Of a stretch of DNA of 64,000 nucleotides, positions 34,571-42,852 are shown piece after piece (the stretch's first letter is position 1; the number at the start of each line of letters is the position of its first letter). The notes beneath the pieces were generated by a model. It saw only the letters and a list, made by a program, of their open reading frames with translations. It made no database searches and was not told where the DNA came from. Position numbers and translations under genes: made by a program. Origin of the DNA: ZC4RG29 sp964521255 (lineage in GTDB: Bacteria > Bacteroidota > Bacteroidia > Cytophagales > Cyclobacteriaceae); NCBI GenBank assembly GCA_964521255.1, contig CAZFRM010000001.1, forward strand, positions 124,001 to 188,000, written 5' to 3'.

Positions 34571-35761
34571 TTATGGTGCATTCACTTCATTAAAAGACTC
34601 ACCCCCTTCTGTCCAACTCATGGGATAATTATTATCAAAAAATTCAAGCGCTTGTTCTGTGAGATGAAGTGGATGGAAAGTATCAATCATCACGGCAAGT
34701 TCTTCGGTAGCTTTTGCTCCGATACTTTTCTCTACTGTGCCCGGATGCGGGCCATGGGGTAGTCCGCCGGGATGTAATGTAAAGGATCCTCGTTCAATAC
34801 CTTTCCTGCTCATGAAATTCCCTTCTGCATAATAGAGCACTTCATCACTATCAATGTTGCTGTGGTTATAGGGTGCAGGAATTGCTAAAGGATGATAATC
34901 AAATAAACGAGGCACAAAAGAACAAATCACATAATTGTTTCCCTGAAATGTCTGATGAACAGGAGGTGGTTGATGAATGCGTCCTGTGATAGGTTCAAAG
35001 TCGTGAATTGAAAAAGCATAGGGCCATAGAAATCCATCCCAACCAACGAGATCCAGCGGACTGAAGTCATAGACATATTGATGAAGGAATCCCTGCTTCT
35101 TTATCTTCATCAGAAATTCTCCCCGTGAAGTTTCTGTTATCAATTCGTGCGGCGATCGTATGTCTCGCTCACAATAAGGTGAGTGCTCTAGTAATTGTCC
35201 TAATTCATTACGATACCTTTTTACCGTTTCAACAGGTGAAGCAGATTCAATAATCAATAAACGCAAAGGGCCTTCATTAAACTCAAGTCTGTAGATTACG
35301 GTTCGTGGGATTACAACATAATCACCTTTGCGTATCTCCAGTTTTCCAAAGGGAGAAATTAGTACACCACTTCCATCGTGAACAAAAATAACTTCATCAC
35401 CTTCGGCATTTTTATAGAAGTAATCCATCTTGCGCTGACGTGGTGAGCAGATGGACAAAGAACAATCATTGTTCATTAATAAAACTTTTCTTGCCGAGAG
35501 AAAATCTTCACCGGTAGTTTCAACTCTGGATGTATTAAGATGCGTTTGTTTCAGCGCATAATCTTTTAAAGGCTTAACACCATAAGGCACAGGATCTTTC
35601 ACTGCCTTAATTCGTGTCGGCGGGTGAATGTGATAAAGAATGGAATAGATGCCCGAGAAACCCTTAGAAGTTACAAGTTCTTCCTTGTAAAGACTCCCGT
35701 CTGGCTGACGAAATTGTGTATGCCGTTTGGGCGGAATTTGTCCTCTTCGCTGGTAATACAT
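34571..35761 (-). CDS. hmgA: Homogentisate 1,2-dioxygenase
   Basis: Fe(II) cupin enzyme of tyrosine and phenylalanine breakdown: homogentisate to maleylacetoacetate. 396 residues; bacterial and eukaryotic relatives are often longer (about 430-445), and the N-terminus here is short. The iron-binding region is NIDSDEVLYYAEGNFMSRKG (Glu) and FTLHPGGLPHGPHPGT (His), with ILYHIHPPTRI near the N-terminus. The next enzymes of the pathway are not adjacent. The region upstream holds family G words and a perfect inverted repeat at 35885-35963. Confidence 0.92.
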   Translation of the reverse strand: MYYQRRGQIPPKRHTQFRQPDGSLYKEELVTSKGFSGIYSILYHIHPPTRIKAVKDPVPYGVKPLKDYALKQTHLNTSRVETTGEDFLSARKVLLMNNDCSLSICSPRQRKMDYFYKNAEGDEVIFVHDGSGVLISPFGKLEIRKGDYVVIPRTVIYRLEFNEGPLRLLIIESASPVETVKRYRNELGQLLEHSPYCERDIRSPHELITETSRGEFLMKIKKQGFLHQYVYDFSPLDLVGWDGFLWPYAFSIHDFEPITGRIHQPPPVHQTFQGNNYVICSFVPRLFDYHPLAIPAPYNHSNIDSDEVLYYAEGNFMSRKGIERGSFTLHPGGLPHGPHPGTVEKSIGAKATEELAVMIDTFHPLHLTEQALEFFDNNYPMSWTEGGESFNEVNAP

Positions 35762-35762
35762 G

Positions 35763-35806
35763 AACTAATTTATCGATTATCAATGTACTTATGTACCAAT
35801 GATAAA
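35763..35806. repeat. Word repeat, family G, upstream of hmgA
   Basis: TTATCGATTATCAATGTAC followed by TTATGTACCAATGATAAATA forms an imperfect palindrome directly upstream of the hmgA ATG. Related words occur at 12420-12497, 19284-19312 and 20570-20583. Confidence 0.5.
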
Positions 35807-35884
35807 TATCGTCTCCCTTCTTCGGGATTCCAAATTCATTTTCACAACGCGCAGGTCTGACGAATCTCATTATGTGGCAGCAAA

Positions 35885-35963
35885 AACCCTCCAAAAGTTT
35901 TTCGAGTGAACATGCAGAACTAATATCATTCGTCATTATCAACCACTCAACTTTTGGAGGGTT
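35885..35963. promoter_or_regulatory. Perfect 15-bp inverted repeat in the hmgA-S41 gap
   Basis: AACCCTCCAAAAGTT (35885-35899) and its exact reverse complement (35949-35963) enclose 49 bases. Inside them, GAGTG / CACTC extends the pairing after a four-base bulge. It lies just after the S41 protease stop and about 125 bases before the hmgA start, so it could be a terminator, a regulatory hairpin or a small mobile-element scar. Confidence 0.6.
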
Positions 35964-35984
35964 ATACTCCGGTCGCCCATGAAA

Positions 35985-37619
35985 TTACATTTTCATTTTA
36001 TCAATCTCCGGTGCTTCATCAAATAACTTGACAGCCTGTTGCAGCACTTCATTGGTTTGATTAAAGATGGGATAGAAACCATCGTTTCCCCAAACGCCTT
36101 TTGCAATTTGTGCTTTCAAATGCGTTTGTATAATCTTCTTTTTTGATTTCATCTCTGCATAGTCGGGCTTCACCTTATTACGCTCACCAACTTTTATCAA
36201 TTCATTCAACATTTGGTCTGTAACAGAAAAATTTTTATAGAATTTTTCAAATCCCATTTTATCCAACTCTTCTTTATACTTTTCCGCGTAATAAAAAGCA
36301 TATTCAAAAATGGCGTAGCTTGAATAAAGTTCATTGAGGTAATGACTATTAGAAAGCGTATCCAACGGAACAAAATAATCCGGCATAATTCCTCCACCAC
36401 CGTAAACTGATCGCCCGCTTAGCGTTATATATTTTAAGGAATCGTTGAAGTGTATACTATCCGAATGAAAAAATTCACCATGATTATAACGGCTGATAAT
36501 ATCCCGTGAATACTCTTCATTATCCTCATACGGCTTTTGAATTGAACGTCCGCTGGGTGTGTAGTAGCGCGAAATCGTTAATCTTATTTCTGCTCCGTCA
36601 CTTAAGTCAAAAGGACTTTGAACCAATCCTTTTCCAAAACTTCTCCTTCCTACCACAAGGGCGCGATCATTATCTTGTAATGCGCCGGATACTATTTCAG
36701 ATGCGGATGCGCTTCCTTCATTTACCAGTACAATCAAATCTCCCTTCTCAAAATTCCCCCGTGAAGTTGCATTGGCTGATTGATCAAACCGGGTATTCTT
36801 TCCTTTGGTATAGACAATCTTTTTTCCGGCCGGTAAAAATTCATCGGCCATATCAATCGCAATGTTCATATAACCGCCAGGATTGCCCTGCAAATCGAGA
36901 ACAAGTTTTTTCATTCCCTGACCTTTGAGTTTTTTCAAGGCCTCGGTAAACTCAGTGTAGGTGGTGGCGGCAAAGCGGCTCACCTTAATATATCCTATCT
37001 CACTGTTAACCATGTATGAAACATCAACTGAATATTGGGGAATCTTATCACGGATGATATTAAAGTCGATTTGTTTATTTCCTTGCCGGAGAACGCCAAC
37101 TTTAACCTCCGTGCCTTTCGGTCCTTTCAGGTAGTGCATTACATCTTCGGAGGTAACACCAATACCGGCCACAACCGTACTGTCAACTTTTATAATCTTA
37201 TCGCCGGTAAGAATGCCGACCGCTTCAGCAGGCCCGCCGCTAAGGGGTGATACAACAACGATGGTGTCGTTAAAAACCTTGAATTCAATTCCTATTCCAT
37301 CAAAATTGCCACGCAAGTCTTCGTTTGCCCGTTCGCGGTCTGAAGCTTTTATGTAGGCAGAGTGCGGATCAAGCTTCGCCAGCATTTGCTGAATGGCACC
37401 ATCTACCAATTCAGAAGTATTAACATCGTCCACATACGATTCCTTGATTTGCGTAAGCACCTCACGGAATTTTTGCACATCCTGCCCTACATCATTTGTC
37501 CCTTTGCGGTTGAAACTCGCACCAACAAAAACCCCTGCAGCCAATCCGATGCACAAAACGAGGGGAAGCCTAACCTGGCTCGGGGTATTCTTAATCTCCA
37601 TATTTTGATTGTCGTTCAT
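35985..37619 (-). CDS. C-terminal processing peptidase, S41 family
   Basis: Periplasmic, membrane-anchored serine protease of 544 residues. The N-terminal hydrophobic segment (LPLVLCIGLAAGVFVGASF) acts as anchor or signal. A PDZ domain spans about 105-185 (GGPAEAVGILTGDKIIKVDS). The S41 catalytic core has NEGSASASEIV with the nucleophile Ser at about 303-307 and RRSFGKGLVQ with the general-base Lys at about 330. A C-terminal extension of about 170 residues is probably regulatory or substrate-binding. Processes or degrades envelope proteins by their C-termini. Confidence 0.93.
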   Translation of the reverse strand: MNDNQNMEIKNTPSQVRLPLVLCIGLAAGVFVGASFNRKGTNDVGQDVQKFREVLTQIKESYVDDVNTSELVDGAIQQMLAKLDPHSAYIKASDRERANEDLRGNFDGIGIEFKVFNDTIVVVSPLSGGPAEAVGILTGDKIIKVDSTVVAGIGVTSEDVMHYLKGPKGTEVKVGVLRQGNKQIDFNIIRDKIPQYSVDVSYMVNSEIGYIKVSRFAATTYTEFTEALKKLKGQGMKKLVLDLQGNPGGYMNIAIDMADEFLPAGKKIVYTKGKNTRFDQSANATSRGNFEKGDLIVLVNEGSASASEIVSGALQDNDRALVVGRRSFGKGLVQSPFDLSDGAEIRLTISRYYTPSGRSIQKPYEDNEEYSRDIISRYNHGEFFHSDSIHFNDSLKYITLSGRSVYGGGGIMPDYFVPLDTLSNSHYLNELYSSYAIFEYAFYYAEKYKEELDKMGFEKFYKNFSVTDQMLNELIKVGERNKVKPDYAEMKSKKKIIQTHLKAQIAKGVWGNDGFYPIFNQTNEVLQQAVKLFDEAPEIDKMKM

Positions 37620-37768
37620 AAATCCTGTTACAAAACCTTAAAACCATTAACGAAACGCGAAATTAACCGTTGATGTCCATGAATTTTACAAAAATTATTT
37701 AGAAAACATTTGCCGGAGGTTATCTAAGCATTTTTCAAGCCGGTTTCTTTATCTTTACAGCATTACTT

Positions 37769-38524
37769 ATGAATAAATTAGCCCTAAAAGACAGACGTAT
37801 TTCAGAACTCGTGGATCAAAACTACATCCACGCCTACGTTTTGTTTTATTTCGGCATTCGTTTTTATGAGTATTCCGAGCATACTCTTGAACAAGTGTGC
37901 AATGAAAGAAGTTTGAGAATTGAGCAAGTGATCAGGGAACTGGAATCTCCTACACATATTCAGGATGATGATCTTCCCTTGCTTTCTTATCCGATTGACC
38001 TTATAATCGAATACCTTAAGCACGCTCATTTTCTTTTCATCAAATACAAACTTCCCTACATTGCCCGGCTTGTTGAGTCTTTCAAGGCGCACCACCCTGA
38101 GTATCTTTCTGTAGAACGCGATCTGAAAATGGTATTTCCTTTATTTGTTGAAGATTTTATTCATCACATATACGAGGAGGAGGATACACTTTTTACTTAC
38201 ATTAAACTGTTAGAGCGGTCATCAAAAGCAATCAGTAATCCATCAAGACTATTCTACCAATTAGAAAAGAACTCCACACACAAGTTTGCCATGGAGCATG
38301 AAGCGCATGATGATGAAATGGAAGGAATACGAAAGATCACTAATAACTATACATTAGATGCGAAGGCCCCACTCCACATTAAAGTGATCTATAACGAATT
38401 GAAAGATTTTGAAAGGAGCCTCATAACCCACGCACGCATCGAAAATGAAATTTTGTTTCCTAAGGCAATGGCCCTTGAGAAAAAGGTGAAGGAAACGTTC
38501 TTTGGCAAAGTGCAATTCAATTAG
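37769..38524 (+). CDS. Hemerythrin-domain protein (RIC/ScdA-like)
   Basis: Di-iron hemerythrin-like protein of 251 residues, probably in cytoplasmic Fe-S repair under nitrosative or oxidative stress. An N-terminal ScdA-type region (YFGIRFYEYSEHTLEQVC) is followed by the four-helix bundle, with iron ligands in KHAHFLFIKYKLP, DFIHHIYEEEDTLFTYI, FAMEHEAHDDEMEGI and THARIENEILFPKAM. These are the HxxxE-type pairs of the family. The N-terminal DUF542-like Cys pair is reduced to a single Cys (EQVCNERSL). A TTATCTTTA box lies upstream. Confidence 0.88.
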   Translation: MNKLALKDRRISELVDQNYIHAYVLFYFGIRFYEYSEHTLEQVCNERSLRIEQVIRELESPTHIQDDDLPLLSYPIDLIIEYLKHAHFLFIKYKLPYIARLVESFKAHHPEYLSVERDLKMVFPLFVEDFIHHIYEEEDTLFTYIKLLERSSKAISNPSRLFYQLEKNSTHKFAMEHEAHDDEMEGIRKITNNYTLDAKAPLHIKVIYNELKDFERSLITHARIENEILFPKAMALEKKVKETFFGKVQFN

Positions 38525-38545
38525 AAATTTTCTGTATAAGCTGAA

Positions 38546-39055
38546 ATGAGAAAGGTACTTCTTAATGTAGCTGTTACCCTTGATGGTTTTATTGCTGGTC
38601 CGAATGGTGAGTATGATTGGTGTTTTGATGATGGCGAAGACTATGGCCTGACAGAATTTATGCATTCGGTCGATTGTATACTGATGGGAAGGAAATCTTA
38701 TGACCTTGTTGTTCAGTATGGAGAACCGTATCCCGAAAAAAAAGTAATTGTTTTTTCACGAACATTAACTTCTGCACCCTTCGGTAATGTGCAAATTGTT
38801 GATGATGATATTCCTTCATTTGTAAATAGTCTTACTGAAAAAGAAGGAAAAAATATCTGGTTATTTGGTGGAGCGGCTATAGTAGATCCACTCTTTGAAA
38901 AGAACCTCATTGATGAAATGCATCTTTCAATTCATCCCATAACTTTAGGTGAGGGTATTCCTCTTTTCAAAGAAGGCGTCAGACGTTCGCTTGAATTAAT
39001 TAAATCTATTGCTTATCCATCCGGACTTGTTCAATTGATCTACAAAAAAGTTTGA
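38546..39055 (+). CDS. Dihydrofolate reductase / RibD C-terminal family protein
   Basis: 169 residues with the reductase-fold features VAVTLDGFIAGPNGEYDW, CILMGRKSYDLVVQYGEPYP, KKVIVFSRTL, IWLFGGAAIVDPLFE and the closing LSIHPITLGEGIPLF. These proteins bind NADPH, but substrates of most stand-alone members are unknown, so DHFR activity is not claimed. Follows the hemerythrin gene by 21 bases and overlaps ruvX by one base: likely one operon. Confidence 0.88.
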   Translation: MRKVLLNVAVTLDGFIAGPNGEYDWCFDDGEDYGLTEFMHSVDCILMGRKSYDLVVQYGEPYPEKKVIVFSRTLTSAPFGNVQIVDDDIPSFVNSLTEKEGKNIWLFGGAAIVDPLFEKNLIDEMHLSIHPITLGEGIPLFKEGVRRSLELIKSIAYPSGLVQLIYKKV

Positions 39056-39471
39056 TGGGACGCGTACTGGCAATTGATTATGGATTAAAACGAACGGGCA
39101 TTGCCGTTACAGATCCCTTACGAATCATTGCTACCCCTTTGGAAACAGTAGAGTCATCTTCATTGATAAAGTTTCTTCAACAATATTTGCAGAAAGAACC
39201 CGTGGATGAATTCGTTGTTGGCATGCCTAAAACATTATTGAATGAAGACTCGTCCATTGCCCCAATGGTTAGGAAATTTGTTGAGGAGCTAAAGAAAAAT
39301 TTTTCAGGTAAACCTGTCACTCTTATGGATGAGCGTTTTACAAGTTCTATTGCAAAACAAACGCTCATTGATGGCGGGATGAAAAAAAAAGACCGGCAAA
39401 ATAAAGCAAACGTTGATAAAATTAGTGCAACAATTCTTTTACAGGATTTTTTGAATTCGAGAGTGGTTTAA
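39055..39471 (+). CDS. ruvX: YqgF/RuvX-family nuclease (16S rRNA processing / resolvase fold)
   Basis: RNase H-fold protein of 138 residues. Motifs are GRVLAIDYGLKRTGIAVTDP (first catalytic Asp), DEFVVGMPKTLL, LMDERFTSSIAKQTLIDGG (Glu) and NVDKISATILLQDFL (last Asp). The ATG at 39055 overlaps the preceding stop (TGATG), so the TTG at 39052 is not needed. In bacteria, YqgF acts in pre-16S rRNA 5'-end processing, although annotated as a putative Holliday resolvase. Confidence 0.94.
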   Translation: MGRVLAIDYGLKRTGIAVTDPLRIIATPLETVESSSLIKFLQQYLQKEPVDEFVVGMPKTLLNEDSSIAPMVRKFVEELKKNFSGKPVTLMDERFTSSIAKQTLIDGGMKKKDRQNKANVDKISATILLQDFLNSRVV

Positions 39472-39560
39472 GGTTCAACGTCTAAAGTTTAAGGTGGTTC
39501 TCACAAACCTTAACTATAAACTTTGCATTTCTGACTTTGGACTTTAAATTTTAAACCTTG
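39472..39560. repeat. Word repeat, family B (TTTAAGGTTCAA type)
   Basis: Words GGTTTAAGGTTCAACG, AAAGTTTAAGG, CCTTAACTATAAACTTTG and TTTAAACCTTGAACTTT form an imperfect foldback between ruvX and def on the + strand. The same words recur at 40722-40795 and 43607-43672. Confidence 0.65.
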
Positions 39561-39575
39561 AACTTTGCACCCCTT

Positions 39576-40124
39576 ATGATTTACCCTATAATTATGTACG
39601 GTGATCCGGTACTACGTCAGAAAGCCAAAGACGTGGAAAAAGGAACGGATTTGAAACCGTTGATTCAAGATATGTTTGAAACCATGTACAGCGCGCAAGG
39701 CATCGGGCTGGCTGCACCTCAAATCGGTAAAAGCATACGCCTCTTTGTTGTAGATGGTGGCGTAATTGAAGATGACCCCGATCTTGTTGATTTTAAAAAG
39801 GCGTTTATTAATCCTGTAATATTGGATGAACTGGGAAGTGAGTGGGAATACGAAGAAGGTTGCCTGAGTATTCCTAACATACGCGAAAATGTAACGCGTA
39901 AAGAAAAGCTGCGCATTAAATATTACGATGAAGACTGGAACACTCATGAAGAAGAGTTCACCGGCTTAAAGGCCCGGATCATTCAGCACGAATATGATCA
40001 CATCGAAGGTAAGTTATTCATCGACTACCTCACACCATTAAAAAAACGCCTGCTCAAAAGTAAGCTATCCGATATCTCAAAGGGAAAAGTTGAAACAGAG
40101 TACAGAATAAAGTTTAAGGTTTAA
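39576..40124 (+). CDS. def: Peptide deformylase
   Basis: Removes the N-formyl group from nascent proteins; metal-dependent, cytoplasmic. About 182 residues from the ATG at 39576 (MIYPIIMYG); a TTG at 39558 lies in a repeat and is rejected. All three motifs are intact: GIGLAAPQIG (about 43), EGCLSIP (about 102) and QHEYDHIEGKLFID (about 142). The last codons and stop (AAG TTT AAG GTT TAA) happen to resemble family B repeat words. Confidence 0.96.
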   Translation: MIYPIIMYGDPVLRQKAKDVEKGTDLKPLIQDMFETMYSAQGIGLAAPQIGKSIRLFVVDGGVIEDDPDLVDFKKAFINPVILDELGSEWEYEEGCLSIPNIRENVTRKEKLRIKYYDEDWNTHEEEFTGLKARIIQHEYDHIEGKLFIDYLTPLKKRLLKSKLSDISKGKVETEYRIKFKV

Positions 40125-40132
40125 GGGCGTGT

Positions 40133-40716
40133 ACGACAGTCTTGCAAAATCATTTTGAAAACTCCTCTCCTCGGGCAATATCATTAAGTTACCAACAACT
40201 AGCGTTGGACAAATTAGTAACCTAAGACAATGACAAAAAAGAACAAGCTGATTTTGGCGATTTCAGTTGGACTAATTTTAATATTTGGTTATTGGACTTG
40301 GACGACAAGAAAAATTGAAATTAATACCCTCGAAAACAAAATAGTTCAGTTTGACGAATTGCCACCAATTGTCGCGGACATGTTTAGAAACACAAAGAAA
40401 TATAGAGAAGAGGGAATTGACGGTAACTTAATGACTATAGACTCAGTTAATGTTTACCAATTTGACGTTTCAACAACTGGACCTTGGACAGATTATTATG
40501 TGATTATCAAAAACGACAGGGAAAAATTTAAAGTCCCATATGGGAAAGCTTTCCCATTTATAATTCACGACAATGAGTTGTTCATTCCCGACAGATTTAA
40601 TATTGCAAATACAGAGACAGCGGAGATAGCGAAATATGAAAGATACAGACTTAGAAAGTAGAGCAGTGAAACGAGTAGCAGCCGGCAATGGGACAATAAT
40701 TGCAAAACTGTCGTGC
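40133..40716. other. Inverted-repeat-flanked single-gene cassette (candidate)
   Basis: CGACAGTCTTGCAA near the left end (40134-40147) and TTGCAAAACTGTCG at the right (40700-40713) are inverted matches with one mismatch. They enclose one orphan gene. Family B words lie immediately outside on both sides, as if a B-family spacer had been interrupted. CCAAC-n7-GTTGG at 40192-40208, in front of the gene, is a further small palindrome. No recombinase or transposase is encoded. Confidence 0.4.
40230..40661 (+). CDS. Hypothetical membrane-anchored protein, 143 residues
   Basis: Not recognised. One N-terminal membrane helix (LILAISVGLILIFGYWTWTT) followed by a soluble domain of about 115 residues rich in strands and aromatic residues (STTGPWTDYYVIIKND, VPYGKAFPFIIHDNELFIPD). 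Probably periplasmic. It sits alone between def and the aminotransferase gene and is bracketed by short inverted repeats, suggesting acquisition as a cassette. Confidence 0.65.
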   Translation: MTKKNKLILAISVGLILIFGYWTWTTRKIEINTLENKIVQFDELPPIVADMFRNTKKYREEGIDGNLMTIDSVNVYQFDVSTTGPWTDYYVIIKNDREKFKVPYGKAFPFIIHDNELFIPDRFNIANTETAEIAKYERYRLRK

Positions 40717-40721
40717 CCGGT

Positions 40722-40795
40722 TTAGGTTTAAGGTTCAAAGTTGTGGGGTTTCTTCTAACTTTAAACTTTAAACTTTTAAACCTTGAACTTCTCCT
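40722..40795. repeat. Word repeat, family B, reaching the aminotransferase start
   Basis: GGTTTAAGGTTCAAAG and AACTTTAAACTTTAAACTTT with TTTAAACCTTGAACTT form a foldback. The final word contains the TTG used as start codon of the next gene (40783). Confidence 0.65.
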
Positions 40796-41925
40796 CACGA
40801 CTTCCTGATGTAGGCACAACCATTTTCACCGTAATGTCCAAGATGGCGTTGGATTATGGTGCTATAAATCTTTCACAAGGATTTCCTGATTTCCCTATGG
40901 ATGAAAAACTCATCAGCCTTGTGAATAAAAATATGCTCGATGGGTTCAATCAATATGCACCAATGCCGGGTGTACCTGAACTGCGAAAAGCTGTTGCTGA
41001 AATTGTCAGCAAAACATATTCAAGAACTATTGATGCAGATAAAGAAGTTACCATTGTTGCAGGAGGAACAGAGGCTCTTTTCTCAGCGATAGCTGCTTTT
41101 ATTAGTCCGGGTGATGAAGTAATTCTTTTTGATCCCAGCTATGATTCTTACGATCCATCCATTCGGTTAAATGGTGGAATTCCCATTCACATTGAACTGG
41201 TGCCACCACTATTTAAAGTTGATTGGGAACTTGTCGAAAAAAAGATCAACAACAAAACGCGGATGATAATGATCAACACACCGCAGAATCCTACGGGGGC
41301 GGTGATGACTGAAGCTGACATGTTATCGTTGGAAAAAATTGTTTTGAAGTATGGATTGATCGTGGTGAGTGATGAAGTATATGAACGTATAATTTTCGAT
41401 GGACTTCAACACCAAAGTGTAATTCGGTTTCCGGGTTTGTACTCGCAAAGTGTTGCATCGTTTTCGTTTGGAAAAACATTTCATGCCACAGGATGGAAGG
41501 TGGGATATACCATTGCGCCGGAATCACTTACACACGAAATCCGCAAGACGCATCAGTTTATAACTTTTAGTGTGAATACTCCGGTACAAAAAGGTTTAGC
41601 CGAATATTTAGCTGATCCTGAAACGTACCAAAGCCTGGGAGCATTTTACCAGCGTAAGCGGGACTTTTTCCTGGAACAAATCAAGGGTTCGTCGTTCGAG
41701 CCTATTCATAGCAAAGGGTCTTATTTCCAATTGGTTTCCTATAAAAATCTTTCTTCGAAATCAGAGGTAGAAATGGCAGAGGAACTCACGAAAAAATTTA
41801 AAGTGGCAGCCATTCCTGTTTCCGTGTTTTATAAAAGAAAAATTGATCAGCAGTTATTGCGCTTTTGCTTTGCGAAAAAGGAGGAAACGCTGGAAAAAGC
41901 TGGTTCCATTCTTCGAAAATTATAG
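40783..41925 (+). CDS. PLP-dependent methionine aminotransferase (YbdL-like)
   Basis: Class I aminotransferase of 380 residues. The N-terminus MNFSSRLPDVGTTIFTVMSK fits the YbdL / methionine aminotransferase group, followed by INLSQGFPDFP, VAGGTEALFSAIAAFI, TPQNPTGAVMTEADM, VVSDEVYERIIF and the PLP lysine in FSFGKTFHATGWKVGY. RFCFAKKEETLEKA closes the protein. The family N-terminus requires the TTG at 40783, which lies in a repeat word. It precedes an omega-amidase gene, the E. coli YbdL/YafV combination, pointing to methionine salvage or glutamine-dependent transamination. Confidence 0.9.
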   Translation: MNFSSRLPDVGTTIFTVMSKMALDYGAINLSQGFPDFPMDEKLISLVNKNMLDGFNQYAPMPGVPELRKAVAEIVSKTYSRTIDADKEVTIVAGGTEALFSAIAAFISPGDEVILFDPSYDSYDPSIRLNGGIPIHIELVPPLFKVDWELVEKKINNKTRMIMINTPQNPTGAVMTEADMLSLEKIVLKYGLIVVSDEVYERIIFDGLQHQSVIRFPGLYSQSVASFSFGKTFHATGWKVGYTIAPESLTHEIRKTHQFITFSVNTPVQKGLAEYLADPETYQSLGAFYQRKRDFFLEQIKGSSFEPIHSKGSYFQLVSYKNLSSKSEVEMAEELTKKFKVAAIPVSVFYKRKIDQQLLRFCFAKKEETLEKAGSILRKL

Positions 41926-42001
41926 TTTCAAACATCCGCCATTATTCGTTAGACTTTCTCACCCTCATTCGTTTTCTTTGCGACCGGAAAACAGGTGAAG
42001 C

Positions 42002-42829
42002 ATGCACGACTTAAAGGTTACCATTATTCAGTCAGATTTACATTGGGAAGACATTGGCGCCAATCTGTCAATGTTTGAGGAGAAAATCTGGCGAATTAAT
42101 GGAAACACAGATGTGATAGTGTTGCCGGAAATGTTTTCAACAGGGTTCACCATGGGCGCGACGCGTCATGCTGAAATGATGAACATGCGCACTACGAAAT
42201 GGATGCGGCAAATGGCTGATCAAACGGGTGCACTAATTCTTGGAAGCTTTATCGCCAATGTTCATGAACGATATTATAATCGTTTATTATGGATGGAGCC
42301 CGGTGGTCATTTTAAAACGTATGACAAACGGCATCTCTTCCGGTTAGCCAATGAGCATAAAACGTATTCTCCCGGAGAAAGCTTGTTGATTGGTATGTGG
42401 AAGGGTTGGCGGATTTGTCCACTGATATGTTATGATCTCCGGTTCCCTGTGTGGAGCCGTAATACATTTGACATTACCTCGCGAAAACTCTCCTACGATT
42501 TACTGATCTATGTTGCCAACTGGCCGATGATACGAATTGATGCCTGGGATGCTTTGTTAAAAGCAAGAGCCATTGAAAATCTTAGTTATACTATTGGTGT
42601 CAATCGCATAGGCCAGGATGGAAACGGAATAGAATACAACGGGCACTCAGCTTTTATAAGTCCTAAAGGAGAAACCATTTTTTTCACCGAAGGCAGCGAA
42701 GCAATTAAGACATTAGAAATAAACGCAAACTCCCTTCAGGCTTACCGTGATAAATTTCCTGCCTTCCTCGATGCAGATGAATTTTCAATCGAGTTTGAGC
42801 AGTTCGAAGAACACGATACGTACCCCTAA
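42002..42829 (+). CDS. Carbon-nitrogen hydrolase, omega-amidase-like (YafV/Nit2)
   Basis: Nitrilase-superfamily amidase of 275 residues. The Glu-Lys-Cys triad is visible in VIVLPEMFSTGFTM (Glu), YDKRHLFRLANEHKTYSPGE (Lys) and CPLICYDLRFPVWSRN (Cys). A likely partner of the upstream aminotransferase, hydrolysing the 2-oxoglutaramate that glutamine transamination produces. The last residues (THR-TYR-PRO) and the stop are encoded by a CCCCTAAA repeat word, so the natural C-terminus may have been altered by repeat insertion. Confidence 0.92.
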   Translation: MHDLKVTIIQSDLHWEDIGANLSMFEEKIWRINGNTDVIVLPEMFSTGFTMGATRHAEMMNMRTTKWMRQMADQTGALILGSFIANVHERYYNRLLWMEPGGHFKTYDKRHLFRLANEHKTYSPGESLLIGMWKGWRICPLICYDLRFPVWSRNTFDITSRKLSYDLLIYVANWPMIRIDAWDALLKARAIENLSYTIGVNRIGQDGNGIEYNGHSAFISPKGETIFFTEGSEAIKTLEINANSLQAYRDKFPAFLDADEFSIEFEQFEEHDTYP

Positions 42830-42845
42830 ATCCCCTAAAGGGGAC
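42825..42845. terminator. Short CCCCTAAAGGGG hairpin, family C
   Basis: ACCCCTAAATCCCCTAAAGG plus GGA folds on CCCCTAAAGGGG. It overlaps the amidase stop and lies in the 23-base gap before the convergent hypothetical gene. Confidence 0.45.
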
Positions 42846-42852
42846 TTGAATC

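Noticed and set aside
39055..39471. ruvX and ruvB as one recombination operon
   Set aside because: They are about 10 kb apart on opposite strands, and YqgF proteins act mainly in rRNA processing.
40192..40208. CCAAC-n7-GTTGG as an integron attC site
   Set aside because: Arms are only five bases, the left core does not fit the expected RYYYAAC pattern, and no integrase is present; kept only as a palindrome within the cassette candidate.
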